Below are positions 41,429-49,268 of a stretch of 64,000 bases of DNA, one piece after another. The translations under genes and the position numbers were made by a program. The notes beneath the pieces were generated by a model. That model searched no databases and was not told where the DNA came from. It saw only the letters and a program-made list of their open reading frames with translations. The stretch is taken from contig JAWMQM010000001.1 of assembly GCA_033283175.1 (NCBI GenBank), positions 744,001 through 808,000 on the forward strand. Reading direction: 5' to 3'. The first letter of the stretch is position 1, and each line of letters opens with the position of its first letter. The DNA is from Pseudomaricurvus sp033283175 (GTDB lineage Bacteria; Pseudomonadota; Gammaproteobacteria; Pseudomonadales; Cellvibrionaceae).

Positions 41429-43219
41429 TCAGAAGAGATCGGCATCCAGTGCCATCAGCGTGTCGCTGCCAGCCAGGATGTTGGCGGACAGGGCTTTGGT
41501 CAAAGGCAGCTGTCGCTGGTAGAAGAAGCGCGCCACCGCCAACTTGGTGCGGTAGAAATCCGCCTCGCCGGAATCGGCTTGCTCCAGCGCCACCTTCGCC
41601 ATCAGCGCCCACATGTAGGCCAGCGAGAAGGTGCCGAACAGATGCAGGTAGTCATTGGCAGCAGAGCCGATAGCGTTGGCATCACCCCTGGCCTGCTCCA
41701 GCACTGCGGCTGTGACCAGCTTCAGGTTCTCCAGCTCGCTGGTCAGCGGGGCGACAAACTCCTGCATGGCGGCGTTGCCGTCACAACCGCCCACAAACGC
41801 TTCCACGTCGGCGACAAAATCGCTGAAGAAAGCGCCGCCGTTGGCCACCAGCTTGCGGCCCACCAGGTCCATGGCCTGCACACCGTTGGTACCCTCGTAG
41901 ATCTGGGTGATGCGCACATCCCGCACCAGCTGCTCCTGCCCCCACTCGCGAATAAACCCGTGACCGCCAAACACCTGCTGCCCCAGCACGGTGGTCTCCA
42001 GCGCCTTATCGGAGATAAACGCCTTGGTCACCGGTGTCAGCAGCGCCATCATGTTGTTGGCATAGGTTTTCTGCGCCGGGTCATCGCTGTACTTGCCCAG
42101 ATCCAGCCACTTGGCCACATAGGTAGAGAGTGCGCGGGCACCTTCTGTCTGCGCGCGCATGGTTAACAGCATGCGCCGCACATCGGGGTGCACAATAATC
42201 GGGTCGGCAGCCTTGTCGGGGCAGGCGGCTCCGGTCGGGGAGCGACTCTGGATGCGGTCGCGGGCGTACTCGACGGCGTTCTGACAGGACATCTCCGCCA
42301 CACCCAGTGCCTGGATACCGACCACCAGCCGCTCGTAATTCATCATGGTAAACATGCAGGCCAGCCCCTGGTTGACCTCGCCCACCAGCCAGCCTTTGGC
42401 ACCATCGTAGTTCATGACACAGGTGGCTGACCCTTTAATGCCCATTTTTTTCTCAATGGAACCGCAGCTGAACTGGTTGCGCTCACCCAGTGAACCATCC
42501 TCGTTGACCAGGAATTTGGGCACCAGGAACAGGGAGATCCCCTTGGGGCCGGGGGGCGCGTCGGGCAGCTTGGCCAGCACCAGGTGGATGATATTCTCCG
42601 CCATGCCGTGCTCACCCCAGGTGATAAAGATCTTGGTGCCCGTGATGCTGTAGCTGCCATCGCCGTTGTCTTCCGCCTTGGTGCGGATGATACCCAGGTC
42701 GGTACCGGCGTGGGGTTCGGTGAGGTCCATGGCCCCGGACCAGATACCGGAGTACATGTTGGGCAGGTAAGTTTCTTTCAGCGCCTCGGAACCGTGGGCG
42801 TTGATGGAGAGACAGGCTCCAGCGGTGAGCATGGGTGCCAGGCCAAAGGACATGCTGCCACTCTGCAGCATCTCCTCCACCTGCGCCGTCAGCATCTTGG
42901 GCATGCCCATACCGCCGTATTCCGGGTTGCCGCCGAGACCGTTCCAGCCCCCTTCACAGAAGGCCTCGTAGGCCGCCTTGAAGCCCTCCGGCTCGGTCAC
43001 CACGCCATCCTCCCAGGTGGAGCCGTGCTCATCGGACTCCCGGTTCAGGGGGGCAATCTCCTGCTCGATCAGCTTAGCGGCTTCCTCAAGGATCGCGTCC
43101 GCGGTTTCCGCATCCACCAACTCCTGCAGGGCGGGCAAGCTGGCCCAGAGAGCCGGGGCATCGAACACTTCATTAAGCACGAAGCGGATATCGCGCAGAG
43201 GAGCTTTGTAGTCAGCCAT
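41429..43219 (-). CDS. Large acyl-CoA dehydrogenase (FadE-like, DmdC-related)
   Basis: A 596-residue acyl-CoA dehydrogenase, longer than the 380-residue type because of an extra C-terminal domain (about 460-596). Visible are MDLTEPHAGTDLGIIRTKA, FITWGEHGMAENIIH, VFGGHGFIREWGQEQLVRD and the catalytic-base region ITQIYEGTNGVQAMDLVGRK. The family includes P. aeruginosa PA0506-type FadE and DmdC (methylthiopropionyl-CoA dehydrogenase); specificity cannot be separated here. GAGGTGACCC before the ATG supports the start. A promoter with an embedded PsrA-like operator lies 130 bp upstream, which favours fatty-acid beta-oxidation. Confidence 0.9.
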   Translation of the reverse strand: MADYKAPLRDIRFVLNEVFDAPALWASLPALQELVDAETADAILEEAAKLIEQEIAPLNRESDEHGSTWEDGVVTEPEGFKAAYEAFCEGGWNGLGGNPEYGGMGMPKMLTAQVEEMLQSGSMSFGLAPMLTAGACLSINAHGSEALKETYLPNMYSGIWSGAMDLTEPHAGTDLGIIRTKAEDNGDGSYSITGTKIFITWGEHGMAENIIHLVLAKLPDAPPGPKGISLFLVPKFLVNEDGSLGERNQFSCGSIEKKMGIKGSATCVMNYDGAKGWLVGEVNQGLACMFTMMNYERLVVGIQALGVAEMSCQNAVEYARDRIQSRSPTGAACPDKAADPIIVHPDVRRMLLTMRAQTEGARALSTYVAKWLDLGKYSDDPAQKTYANNMMALLTPVTKAFISDKALETTVLGQQVFGGHGFIREWGQEQLVRDVRITQIYEGTNGVQAMDLVGRKLVANGGAFFSDFVADVEAFVGGCDGNAAMQEFVAPLTSELENLKLVTAAVLEQARGDANAIGSAANDYLHLFGTFSLAYMWALMAKVALEQADSGEADFYRTKLAVARFFYQRQLPLTKALSANILAGSDTLMALDADLF

Positions 43220-43598
43220 AGGGTCACCTCAATTAGTCAGATCCGTTGCTTGAGTAAACGTGAACAGGTCACAGGTTATGCCGATGGATTGCAGTCACCG
43301 GACGCCGGTAACATCGACAGCCGCAGGTTGCGGCAACAGCCCCCGATTAAATCAAACAGCCGTTTGAATTTCAAACGCTTCCGCTGTTCTGCGCGGACAC
43401 GCCGCGACCCGGGACCGATTCTCCCCACTGTACCGTTGTCTCAGCATAAACCTTGCCAGTTAACTGTGTAGATTCAGTGAAGGATCGGGATTGGCGGCAG
43501 GCACCAATTGGCGTGCAGGCAGAGACCGCCGGATCGGGGCCCCGGCGCAAGACGTGGTCACGGCGCCGGAGGCCCGGAAGTTCCGGCAGGAGGGGGCT
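43220..43598. other. Intergenic region with the fadE-like promoter
   Basis: About 380 bp. The left part is the leader and promoter of the acyl-CoA dehydrogenase gene (see 43346-43377). The right part, down to bioD, is very GC-rich and shows no clear terminator or gene. Confidence 0.55.
43346..43377 (-). promoter_or_regulatory. Sigma-70 promoter with embedded PsrA-like operator
   Basis: On the minus strand: -35 TTGAAA (43369-43374), 17-bp spacer, -10 TTTAAT (43346-43351). The spacer contains CAAAC-AGCC-GTTTG (43353-43366), matching the (G/C)AAAC-N2-4-GTTT(G/C) consensus of PsrA. A second palindrome CGTTTGAA-T-TTCAAACG (43361-43377) overlaps it and the -35. Confidence 0.72.
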
Positions 43599-44291
43599 TC
43601 AGCCCTCCCCCAACAGGGGCTCCAGGGAGAGGTATTGGGCTGCGATTGTGGCATCGGCCTCAGCCAGATGAGGAACCTCACCCAGGCACGGCGCCTTAAG
43701 CAGCCCTTTCAGGGTCGCCACATTCTCGTCGTAGCAGCTCATAGCCGGGTCCACGCGGTTGGCCACCCAGCCCGCCAGTACCAGGCCGTCGCGCTGGATG
43801 GCCTCAGCGGTGAGCAGGGCGTGGTTGAGGCATCCGAGCTTCATCCCCACCACCAGCACCACCGGCAGTTGCAGCTCCTGCGCCAGCTGCGACAGGCTTT
43901 CCCGCGGGTTGAGCGGCACCCGCCAGCCCCCGGCCCCCTCCACCAGCAACAGGTCTGCCGGCGCCATAAACAGACCCTGACAGTAGCCAGCCAGGCGCGC
44001 AGCAGAGAGCACCTTACCCTCCTGCTGGGCAGCGATATGGGGGGCGATGGCGGAGCGCAGGGCCACCGGATTGACTTCGCTGTAATCGAACTCGCTGGTC
44101 ATGGCCGCCTGCAGCGCCAGCGCGTCGCTGTTACGCAGACCATCCGGGGTCTCCTCACAGCCGGCCGCCACCGGCTTGATGGCTGCCGTGCGCAGCCCCT
44201 GCTGACGAGCCTTTTCCAACAGGCCGCAGGCGATCAGGGTTTTACCCACATCGGTGTCGGTGCCGGCGATAAAAAATTTCTTTTTGGCCAT
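43599..44291 (-). CDS. bioD: Dethiobiotin synthetase
   Basis: A 230-residue ATP-dependent carboxylase that closes the ureido ring of dethiobiotin from 7,8-diaminopelargonate and CO2. The P-loop GTDTDVGKT is at the N-terminus, with KPVAAGCEE, VEGAGGWRVPL and NRVDP following. It is the last gene of the bio operon, 13 bp after the bioHC fusion. The ATG has a weak ribosome-binding site, which suggests coupling to the upstream gene. Confidence 0.95.
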   Translation of the reverse strand: MAKKKFFIAGTDTDVGKTLIACGLLEKARQQGLRTAAIKPVAAGCEETPDGLRNSDALALQAAMTSEFDYSEVNPVALRSAIAPHIAAQQEGKVLSAARLAGYCQGLFMAPADLLLVEGAGGWRVPLNPRESLSQLAQELQLPVVLVVGMKLGCLNHALLTAEAIQRDGLVLAGWVANRVDPAMSCYDENVATLKGLLKAPCLGEVPHLAEADATIAAQYLSLEPLLGEG

Positions 44292-44304
44292 GGGGCTATC
44301 GATC

Positions 44305-45891
44305 TCAATTTTTCAGAAGTTGCAGGTAAAACACGTCATAGGTGGCGGGCAGCATCCCATCCGCCTGACGGAAATTCTCGTAGGCCTGCTTAAAGGCCAG
44401 CATGCGCTGTCGTCCGGTCAAGCCGCTGGCGCGGCCATGGTTCATATTGTGGGCCCCCAACGCCTTCAACTCATGGGTGAGCTGCCGCACTTCGCTGTAG
44501 CGCAGCACCATCTCTTCGTTCTGCCATTGCAACAGCTGCAGGCCGGAACTCTCAACCCCGGTCCGCACCTGTTGCTCACTGGCAAAACGGTTTACATGGG
44601 TAAACTGATCCACCTGGCTCCAGGCCGCACGCAGCTCGCGCAAGGTGCCCGGCCCCAGGGTGGCGAGATAAACCCGGCCGCCGGGTTTGAGCACCCGCCG
44701 GATTTCGGCAAACAGTGTCGCCAGGTCGCTGCACCACTGGATCGCGAGGGTGGAGAAGATACCGTCCACCGAGTTATCCGCCAGCGGCAGCGACTCGGCG
44801 TCGCCACACAGCCACCGGTAGTCACCGCCACGTTCCGCACGCGCGAACTGCAACATGCCACTGGAGAGATCCAGGGCAATCAGGCTCTGCCCCGGCAGGT
44901 CCAGCTGCTGACACAAATGTGGCTCGAAATAGCCGGTGCCGCAGCCCAGGTCCAGCCAGCACCCGGTCGCCCGCGCGCCGCCATCCATCTGCCGCAACAG
45001 GTTATGGCCAATATCGCGCTGCAACCCGGCCACCGAATCGTAACTGTGGGCGGCACGCCCGAAGGATTGCGCCACGCTGGCCTTGTCGACGGTGTAGTGG
45101 ATCTGTTCCACAAACTCCGTCACCCGTGCCGCCACCTCGTCGGTGCGCTGCCAGTGCAGGGCGTGGCAACTGTCGCTGACCACGTCCACACGCTGTAGCA
45201 GGTTGAGCTGTGCCATATCCTCCTCTACGTACGCCGGTACCAGCGCATCGTCAGCGGCCAGCAGGTGCAGGCCGGGTTGGGTGAGCTGGGCAAACGCCGC
45301 CCGATTGTCCAGTTGCTGCAACCACTGCAGGCCCTGTTGCCAGGCGGGCATCTCCCGCTCTTCGGCGGAGGCAGCACTGAGCTGCCGCAGCGCTTTTAAC
45401 AGCTCCCGCTCCTGCTCACCGGCGCCTTTGGCCATCAGGCCGGCAAAGCGCTTGAGGGTGACGGCAGCGGCCCCGGCAAAACTGTCGTAGAAGCTGGAGA
45501 AAGTTCCTGCATCCATAGCCCGGGGCCAGTCATTGCGGGCGACAAAACAGAGATTGCTGGCCAGGGTGATCAGCCCCAATGCGCGTTTGGGCTCCCGCGC
45601 GGCCAACTGTATTGCCAACATGCCCCCCAGCGACCAGCCCAGCAGCAGGTAGCGCTCGGGCAACTGGCGCTGCAACTCGGACAGCCAGCTGTCAATCGAG
45701 CCACAGGCTTCGCTGTCACCAAACCCCGGCAGGGAGACCAGCAGCAGGTCGTAGTGGCAATTCAGTGCCGGCAACAGTGGCTCCCAGCTGCGGGCATCGC
45801 TGCCCCAGCCATGCAACAGCACCAGCGGTTCCGGGCGCAGCCGCTGCGTCGCCGGCAATCGCTCAACCGCGATACCCATTGCTTCAACCAT
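44305..45891 (-). CDS. bioHC: Fused BioH-BioC: pimeloyl-ACP methyl ester esterase and malonyl-ACP O-methyltransferase
   Basis: A 528-residue bifunctional protein. Residues 1-260 form the BioH alpha/beta hydrolase (LVLLHGWGSD; nucleophile S87 in GWSLGG; Asp near 214 in AADDALVP; H243 in SCHALHW). Residues 270-528 form the BioC methyltransferase (SAM motif LDLGCGTG near 313; CGDAESLPLADNSVD; FSTLAIQW). BioC caps malonyl-ACP with a methyl group and BioH removes it from pimeloyl-ACP. The same fusion is known from Saccharophagus and Teredinibacter. The start at 45891 overlaps bioF by 8 bp; an ATG at 45879 is the alternative. Confidence 0.93.
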   Translation of the reverse strand: MVEAMGIAVERLPATQRLRPEPLVLLHGWGSDARSWEPLLPALNCHYDLLLVSLPGFGDSEACGSIDSWLSELQRQLPERYLLLGWSLGGMLAIQLAAREPKRALGLITLASNLCFVARNDWPRAMDAGTFSSFYDSFAGAAAVTLKRFAGLMAKGAGEQERELLKALRQLSAASAEEREMPAWQQGLQWLQQLDNRAAFAQLTQPGLHLLAADDALVPAYVEEDMAQLNLLQRVDVVSDSCHALHWQRTDEVAARVTEFVEQIHYTVDKASVAQSFGRAAHSYDSVAGLQRDIGHNLLRQMDGGARATGCWLDLGCGTGYFEPHLCQQLDLPGQSLIALDLSSGMLQFARAERGGDYRWLCGDAESLPLADNSVDGIFSTLAIQWCSDLATLFAEIRRVLKPGGRVYLATLGPGTLRELRAAWSQVDQFTHVNRFASEQQVRTGVESSGLQLLQWQNEEMVLRYSEVRQLTHELKALGAHNMNHGRASGLTGRQRMLAFKQAYENFRQADGMLPATYDVFYLQLLKN

Positions 45892-47065
45892 CGACTGGCA
45901 GCTCCGCCAGTACGCTTGAGAGCGCCTGCAGCAGCTGCTCCAGCTGCTCAAAAGTGTGTACCGCCGACAGGGTAATGCGCAGGCGGGAAGTGCCGGCCGG
46001 CACCGTGGGCGGACGAATCGCCCCCACCCAGAAGCCTTTCTCCCGCAATGCCGCAGCGGCCGCCATGGCACGCTCCGCCGAACCAATCACCAGTGGCTGG
46101 ATGGCGGTCTGTGAGGGCATCAACTGCAGCCCCAACTGCTCTGCACCGGCGCGGAACTGGGCAATCAACTGCTGCAGGTGGTCGCGCCGCCAGCTCTCGT
46201 CACCGATCAATTTGAGGCTGGCGCGGGTGGCTGCCGCTACCGCCGCCGGCATGGCGGTGGTATAGATATAGGGGCGCGCCTCCTGAACCAGGTATTCGAT
46301 CAGGGTCTCACTGCCCGCCACAAAGGCACCGAAGGAACCCAGCGCCTTGCCCAGGGTGCCCATCAGCACCGGCACCTGCTGCTGGGTGAGGCCACAGTGC
46401 TCCAGCACTCCCGCACCCCGGTCGCCCAGCACGCCAAAGCCGTGGGCATCGTCCACCATCAGCCAGGCGTCCTGTGCCGCACACAACTGCGCCTGTTCCA
46501 CCAGCGGCGCGATGTCGCCGTCCATACTGAAGACGCCGTCCACCACCACCAGCTTGCGGCGGGCATCACTGCTGCTGAGCTTGCGCTGCAGGTCGTCGTT
46601 GTCGTTGTGCAGGAAGCGCTGGAAACGGGCGCCACTGAGCAGCCCGCCATCCAGCAGCGAGGCGTGGTTGAGCTTGTCTTCGAAAACTGCGTCGCCCTTG
46701 CCCACCAGAGCGTTGATGGTGCCCATGTTGGCCATATAGCCGGTGGAGAAGAGCAGTGCCCGGTCACGACCGGTAAACGCCGCCAGCTCCTCTTCGAGGG
46801 CGTGGTGCTCGCGGGAGTGACCACACACCAGGTGGGAAGCGCCGCTGCCCACGCCGTAGGTGTCCGCCGCCTGCTTCATGGCGATCTTCAGGTGCGGGTG
46901 GTTGGCCAGCCCCAGGTAGTCGTTACTGCAGAAGTTGAGGAGGGTCTCGCCACCCACCACCACATGGGCTCCCTGGGGGGAGTCGATGGTGGTGCGGCGG
47001 CGGTAGAGATTGTGCTGCTGCCGCTCTGCCAGTGCCTGTGCCAGAAGCTGATCCATCGACGACAT
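45884..47065 (-). CDS. bioF: 8-amino-7-oxononanoate synthase
   Basis: A 393-residue PLP enzyme that condenses pimeloyl-ACP (or -CoA) with alanine. The stretches NFCSNDYLGLANHP, HLVCGHSREHHALEEELA, FSTGYMANMG, VDDAHGFGVLG and the PLP lysine in GTLGKALGSFGAF are diagnostic. Length fits the family. It lies 45 bp behind bioB, and its end overlaps the start of bioHC. Confidence 0.97.
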   Translation of the reverse strand: MSSMDQLLAQALAERQQHNLYRRRTTIDSPQGAHVVVGGETLLNFCSNDYLGLANHPHLKIAMKQAADTYGVGSGASHLVCGHSREHHALEEELAAFTGRDRALLFSTGYMANMGTINALVGKGDAVFEDKLNHASLLDGGLLSGARFQRFLHNDNDDLQRKLSSSDARRKLVVVDGVFSMDGDIAPLVEQAQLCAAQDAWLMVDDAHGFGVLGDRGAGVLEHCGLTQQQVPVLMGTLGKALGSFGAFVAGSETLIEYLVQEARPYIYTTAMPAAVAAATRASLKLIGDESWRRDHLQQLIAQFRAGAEQLGLQLMPSQTAIQPLVIGSAERAMAAAAALREKGFWVGAIRPPTVPAGTSRLRITLSAVHTFEQLEQLLQALSSVLAELPVDG

Positions 47066-47110
47066 GGCGGAGCTGCCTTTACTGATATCTGTGCCGGAAA
47101 ATGACGCCGC

Positions 47111-48166
47111 TTACTTGGCGGCGTCGTAGAAGAACTGGTCGTTGCGGGCGGCTTCCATGGACTGCAGCAGCGCCTGTTCCTGCTCCGCTTCGCCCTCTTC
47201 CACCTCATACTTTTCGGTGTTGATACCGAGACGGTTGAGCAGCGCCATATCCTTGTTGGCTTCGGGGTTGGGCGTGGTCAGCAGCTTCTCGCCGTAGAAG
47301 ATGGAGTTGGCGCCGGCCATAAAGGCCATCGCCTGCATCTGCTCGTTCATCTCCTCGCGACCGGCGGAGAGACGCACGTGGGATTTGGGCATGAGGATAC
47401 GGGCCACGGCGATGGTGCGAATAAAATCAAACGGGTCCAGGTCGGCCTGGTCTGCCAATGGCGTACCTTCAACACGCACCAGCATGTTGATTGGCACGGA
47501 GTCCGGGTGTTGCGGCATGGTGGCCAGCTGGTGCAGGAGGCCGGCACGGTCCTTCTGTTGCTCACCCATGCCCACGATACCGCCGCTGCACACCTTCATC
47601 CCGGCCGCACGCACATTGGAGAGGGTGTTGAGGCGATCCTCGTAGGTGCGGGTGGTAATGATGTCACCGTAAAATTCCGGCGAGGTGTCGAGGTTGTGGT
47701 TGTAGTAGTCCAGGCCGGCGTCGGCCAGCTCCTGGGCCTGCTCCTCTTTGAGCATACCGAGGGTCATGCAGGTCTCCAGACCCAGCGCCTTCACCTGACG
47801 TACCATGGAGGTGACGTAGGGCATGTCCTTTTTCTTGGGCGAACGCCAGGCCGCGCCCATGCAGAAGCGGGTGGCACCGCTGTTTTTCGCGGCCCGGGCC
47901 TCTTCCACCACCTTCTCCACCTTCATCAGCTGCTCTTTTTCCAGGCCGGTGTCGTAACGGGCACTCTGGGGGCAGTATTTGCAATCCTCGGGGCAGGCAC
48001 CAGTCTTGATGGAGCAGAGGGTGCTGATCTGTACTTCGTTGGGATTGAAGTACTGGCGATGTACCACCTGCGCCTGAAACATCAGGTCGTTAAAGGGCAG
48101 ATCAAACAGCGCGTTGATCTCTTCCCGGGTCCAGTCGTGGCGGATAGTGTCGGCAGTGGCACCCAT
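47111..48166 (-). CDS. bioB: Biotin synthase
   Basis: A 351-residue radical SAM enzyme that inserts sulfur into dethiobiotin. The 4Fe-4S motif CPEDCKYC, the YNHNLDTSPEFYG stretch, CSGGIVGMGE and the C-terminal RLSAGREEM with GANSIFYGEKLLT are present. I set the start at the ATG 48166 (MGATADT), with AGGGTGA nine bases upstream. It is first gene of bioB-bioF-bioHC-bioD and is controlled by a promoter overlapped by a BirA-like operator. bioA is not in this operon. Confidence 0.97.
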   Translation of the reverse strand: MGATADTIRHDWTREEINALFDLPFNDLMFQAQVVHRQYFNPNEVQISTLCSIKTGACPEDCKYCPQSARYDTGLEKEQLMKVEKVVEEARAAKNSGATRFCMGAAWRSPKKKDMPYVTSMVRQVKALGLETCMTLGMLKEEQAQELADAGLDYYNHNLDTSPEFYGDIITTRTYEDRLNTLSNVRAAGMKVCSGGIVGMGEQQKDRAGLLHQLATMPQHPDSVPINMLVRVEGTPLADQADLDPFDFIRTIAVARILMPKSHVRLSAGREEMNEQMQAMAFMAGANSIFYGEKLLTTPNPEANKDMALLNRLGINTEKYEVEEGEAEQEQALLQSMEAARNDQFFYDAAK

Positions 48167-48268
48167 AATCTGAATCACCCTGTTAGGCTCTTTACGGCTG
48201 TTTGGGCTGACGTGCGAACGCCAGCTCCATGCCATGGATTGGTTAAAAATAAGGCTGTGAATGTCCGC

Positions 48269-48322
48269 ATGATAAGGCTCTGGACGCCGCTGTCAACCCA
48301 AAAGCCAAGACAAGGTTAACTA
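48269..48322 (-). promoter_or_regulatory. bioB promoter with overlapping BirA-like operator
   Basis: Minus-strand -35 TTGACA (48291-48296), 16-bp spacer, -10 TATCAT (48269-48274). A dyad CTGTCAACC (48290-48298) - 15 bp - GGTTAACTA (48314-48322) matches the BirA consensus TTGTAAACC-N15-16-GGTTTACAA with two mismatches per half, and its left half contains the -35. Biotin-bound BirA would block the promoter. The site also lies just before divergent comF. Confidence 0.85.
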
Positions 48323-48342
48323 ACAACACAAGGATGTCGTGC

Positions 48343-49053
48343 ATGTCTCTCTCCGGGCTACTGCCCAGCCTGCAACTCCCCCAGCCCTGCCGCCTCTGCG
48401 GCCTGTTCTCCACGACTCCCGTCTGCCGCGCCTGTTGCGCCGTCAGCGTCCCCGCACCCTGTCGCTGCCAGCGCTGCGCCCTGCCCCTGCCAGGCCGCGG
48501 TGAGATCTGCGGCGAATGCCTGCGGCAGCCGCCGGCTTTCCACCACACCCTCTGCGCCAGCGATCACACGCCACCGGCCAGTGATTGGCTCAACCTGTTT
48601 AAACACCGGGGCGACCTCACGGCCGGTGAGCTGCTGGTGCAACGGCTGACAGAGGTGACAAAAGCACACTATGGGGATGGTGCGCGCCCCGAGCTACTGA
48701 TCCCCACCCCCATGCACTGGCGTGCGCAGCTGCGCCGCGGCTTCAACCAGGCGGCCTGGATCGGTCACCGTCTCAGTCAAAATACACACATCCCCGCACT
48801 GATGGCGCTGCATCGACCAGCCGCTGGCCAACCGCAAAAAAGCCTCAACCGGCGCGAGCGATTGCGCAACCTGCGTGACGACTTTGCCGTTCGGCCTCGG
48901 TTGCAACCGCTCCTGCGCGGCCGCCACCTGGCACTGATCGACGATGTGGTAACTACCGGCGCCAGTGCCCGCTTACTGAGCCAGCTGCTGCGCGATGCCG
49001 GCGCCGGGCGGGTGGATGTGTGGTGCCTGACCCGCACACCGAAGGCGCATTGA
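48343..49053 (+). CDS. comF: ComF family protein (phosphoribosyltransferase-like, competence-associated)
   Basis: A 236-residue protein. The N-terminus has a zinc-ribbon of paired cysteines (CRLC, CRACC, CRCQRC, CGEC). The C-terminal half is a type I phosphoribosyltransferase fold with LLIPTPMHWRAQLRRGFNQA and the PRPP motif LALIDDVVTTGAS. ComF proteins are needed for DNA uptake in competent bacteria such as Haemophilus. AAGGA eight bases before the ATG at 48343 supports this start over 48334. It is divergent from bioB and the biotin operator sits 20 bp upstream of it. Confidence 0.93.
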   Translation: MSLSGLLPSLQLPQPCRLCGLFSTTPVCRACCAVSVPAPCRCQRCALPLPGRGEICGECLRQPPAFHHTLCASDHTPPASDWLNLFKHRGDLTAGELLVQRLTEVTKAHYGDGARPELLIPTPMHWRAQLRRGFNQAAWIGHRLSQNTHIPALMALHRPAAGQPQKSLNRRERLRNLRDDFAVRPRLQPLLRGRHLALIDDVVTTGASARLLSQLLRDAGAGRVDVWCLTRTPKAH

Positions 49054-49268
49054 TGGCGAGCTTCACCTCACCCCTGACTACAGCCCCCCTCTGCCCGTGC
49101 ATTACCGCACTGCGGACTGGTTACTGGAATTTGCCAAGGAGCTAACGCAGAATTTGGCGCCAGCTCCATTCGGAGCCGGAGGACCACTGCCCGGCGCCAG
49201 TGGCGGATTGCACCCTATGCAGCAGCCCGGGCAACAACATAAATGATAAAAACATACAGGACGTATAT

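Noticed and set aside
41429..43219. Specific assignment of the large acyl-CoA dehydrogenase as DmdC (DMSP demethylation pathway)
   Set aside because: No dmdB or dmdD is beside it and the promoter carries a fatty-acid type operator, so only the broader family is supported.
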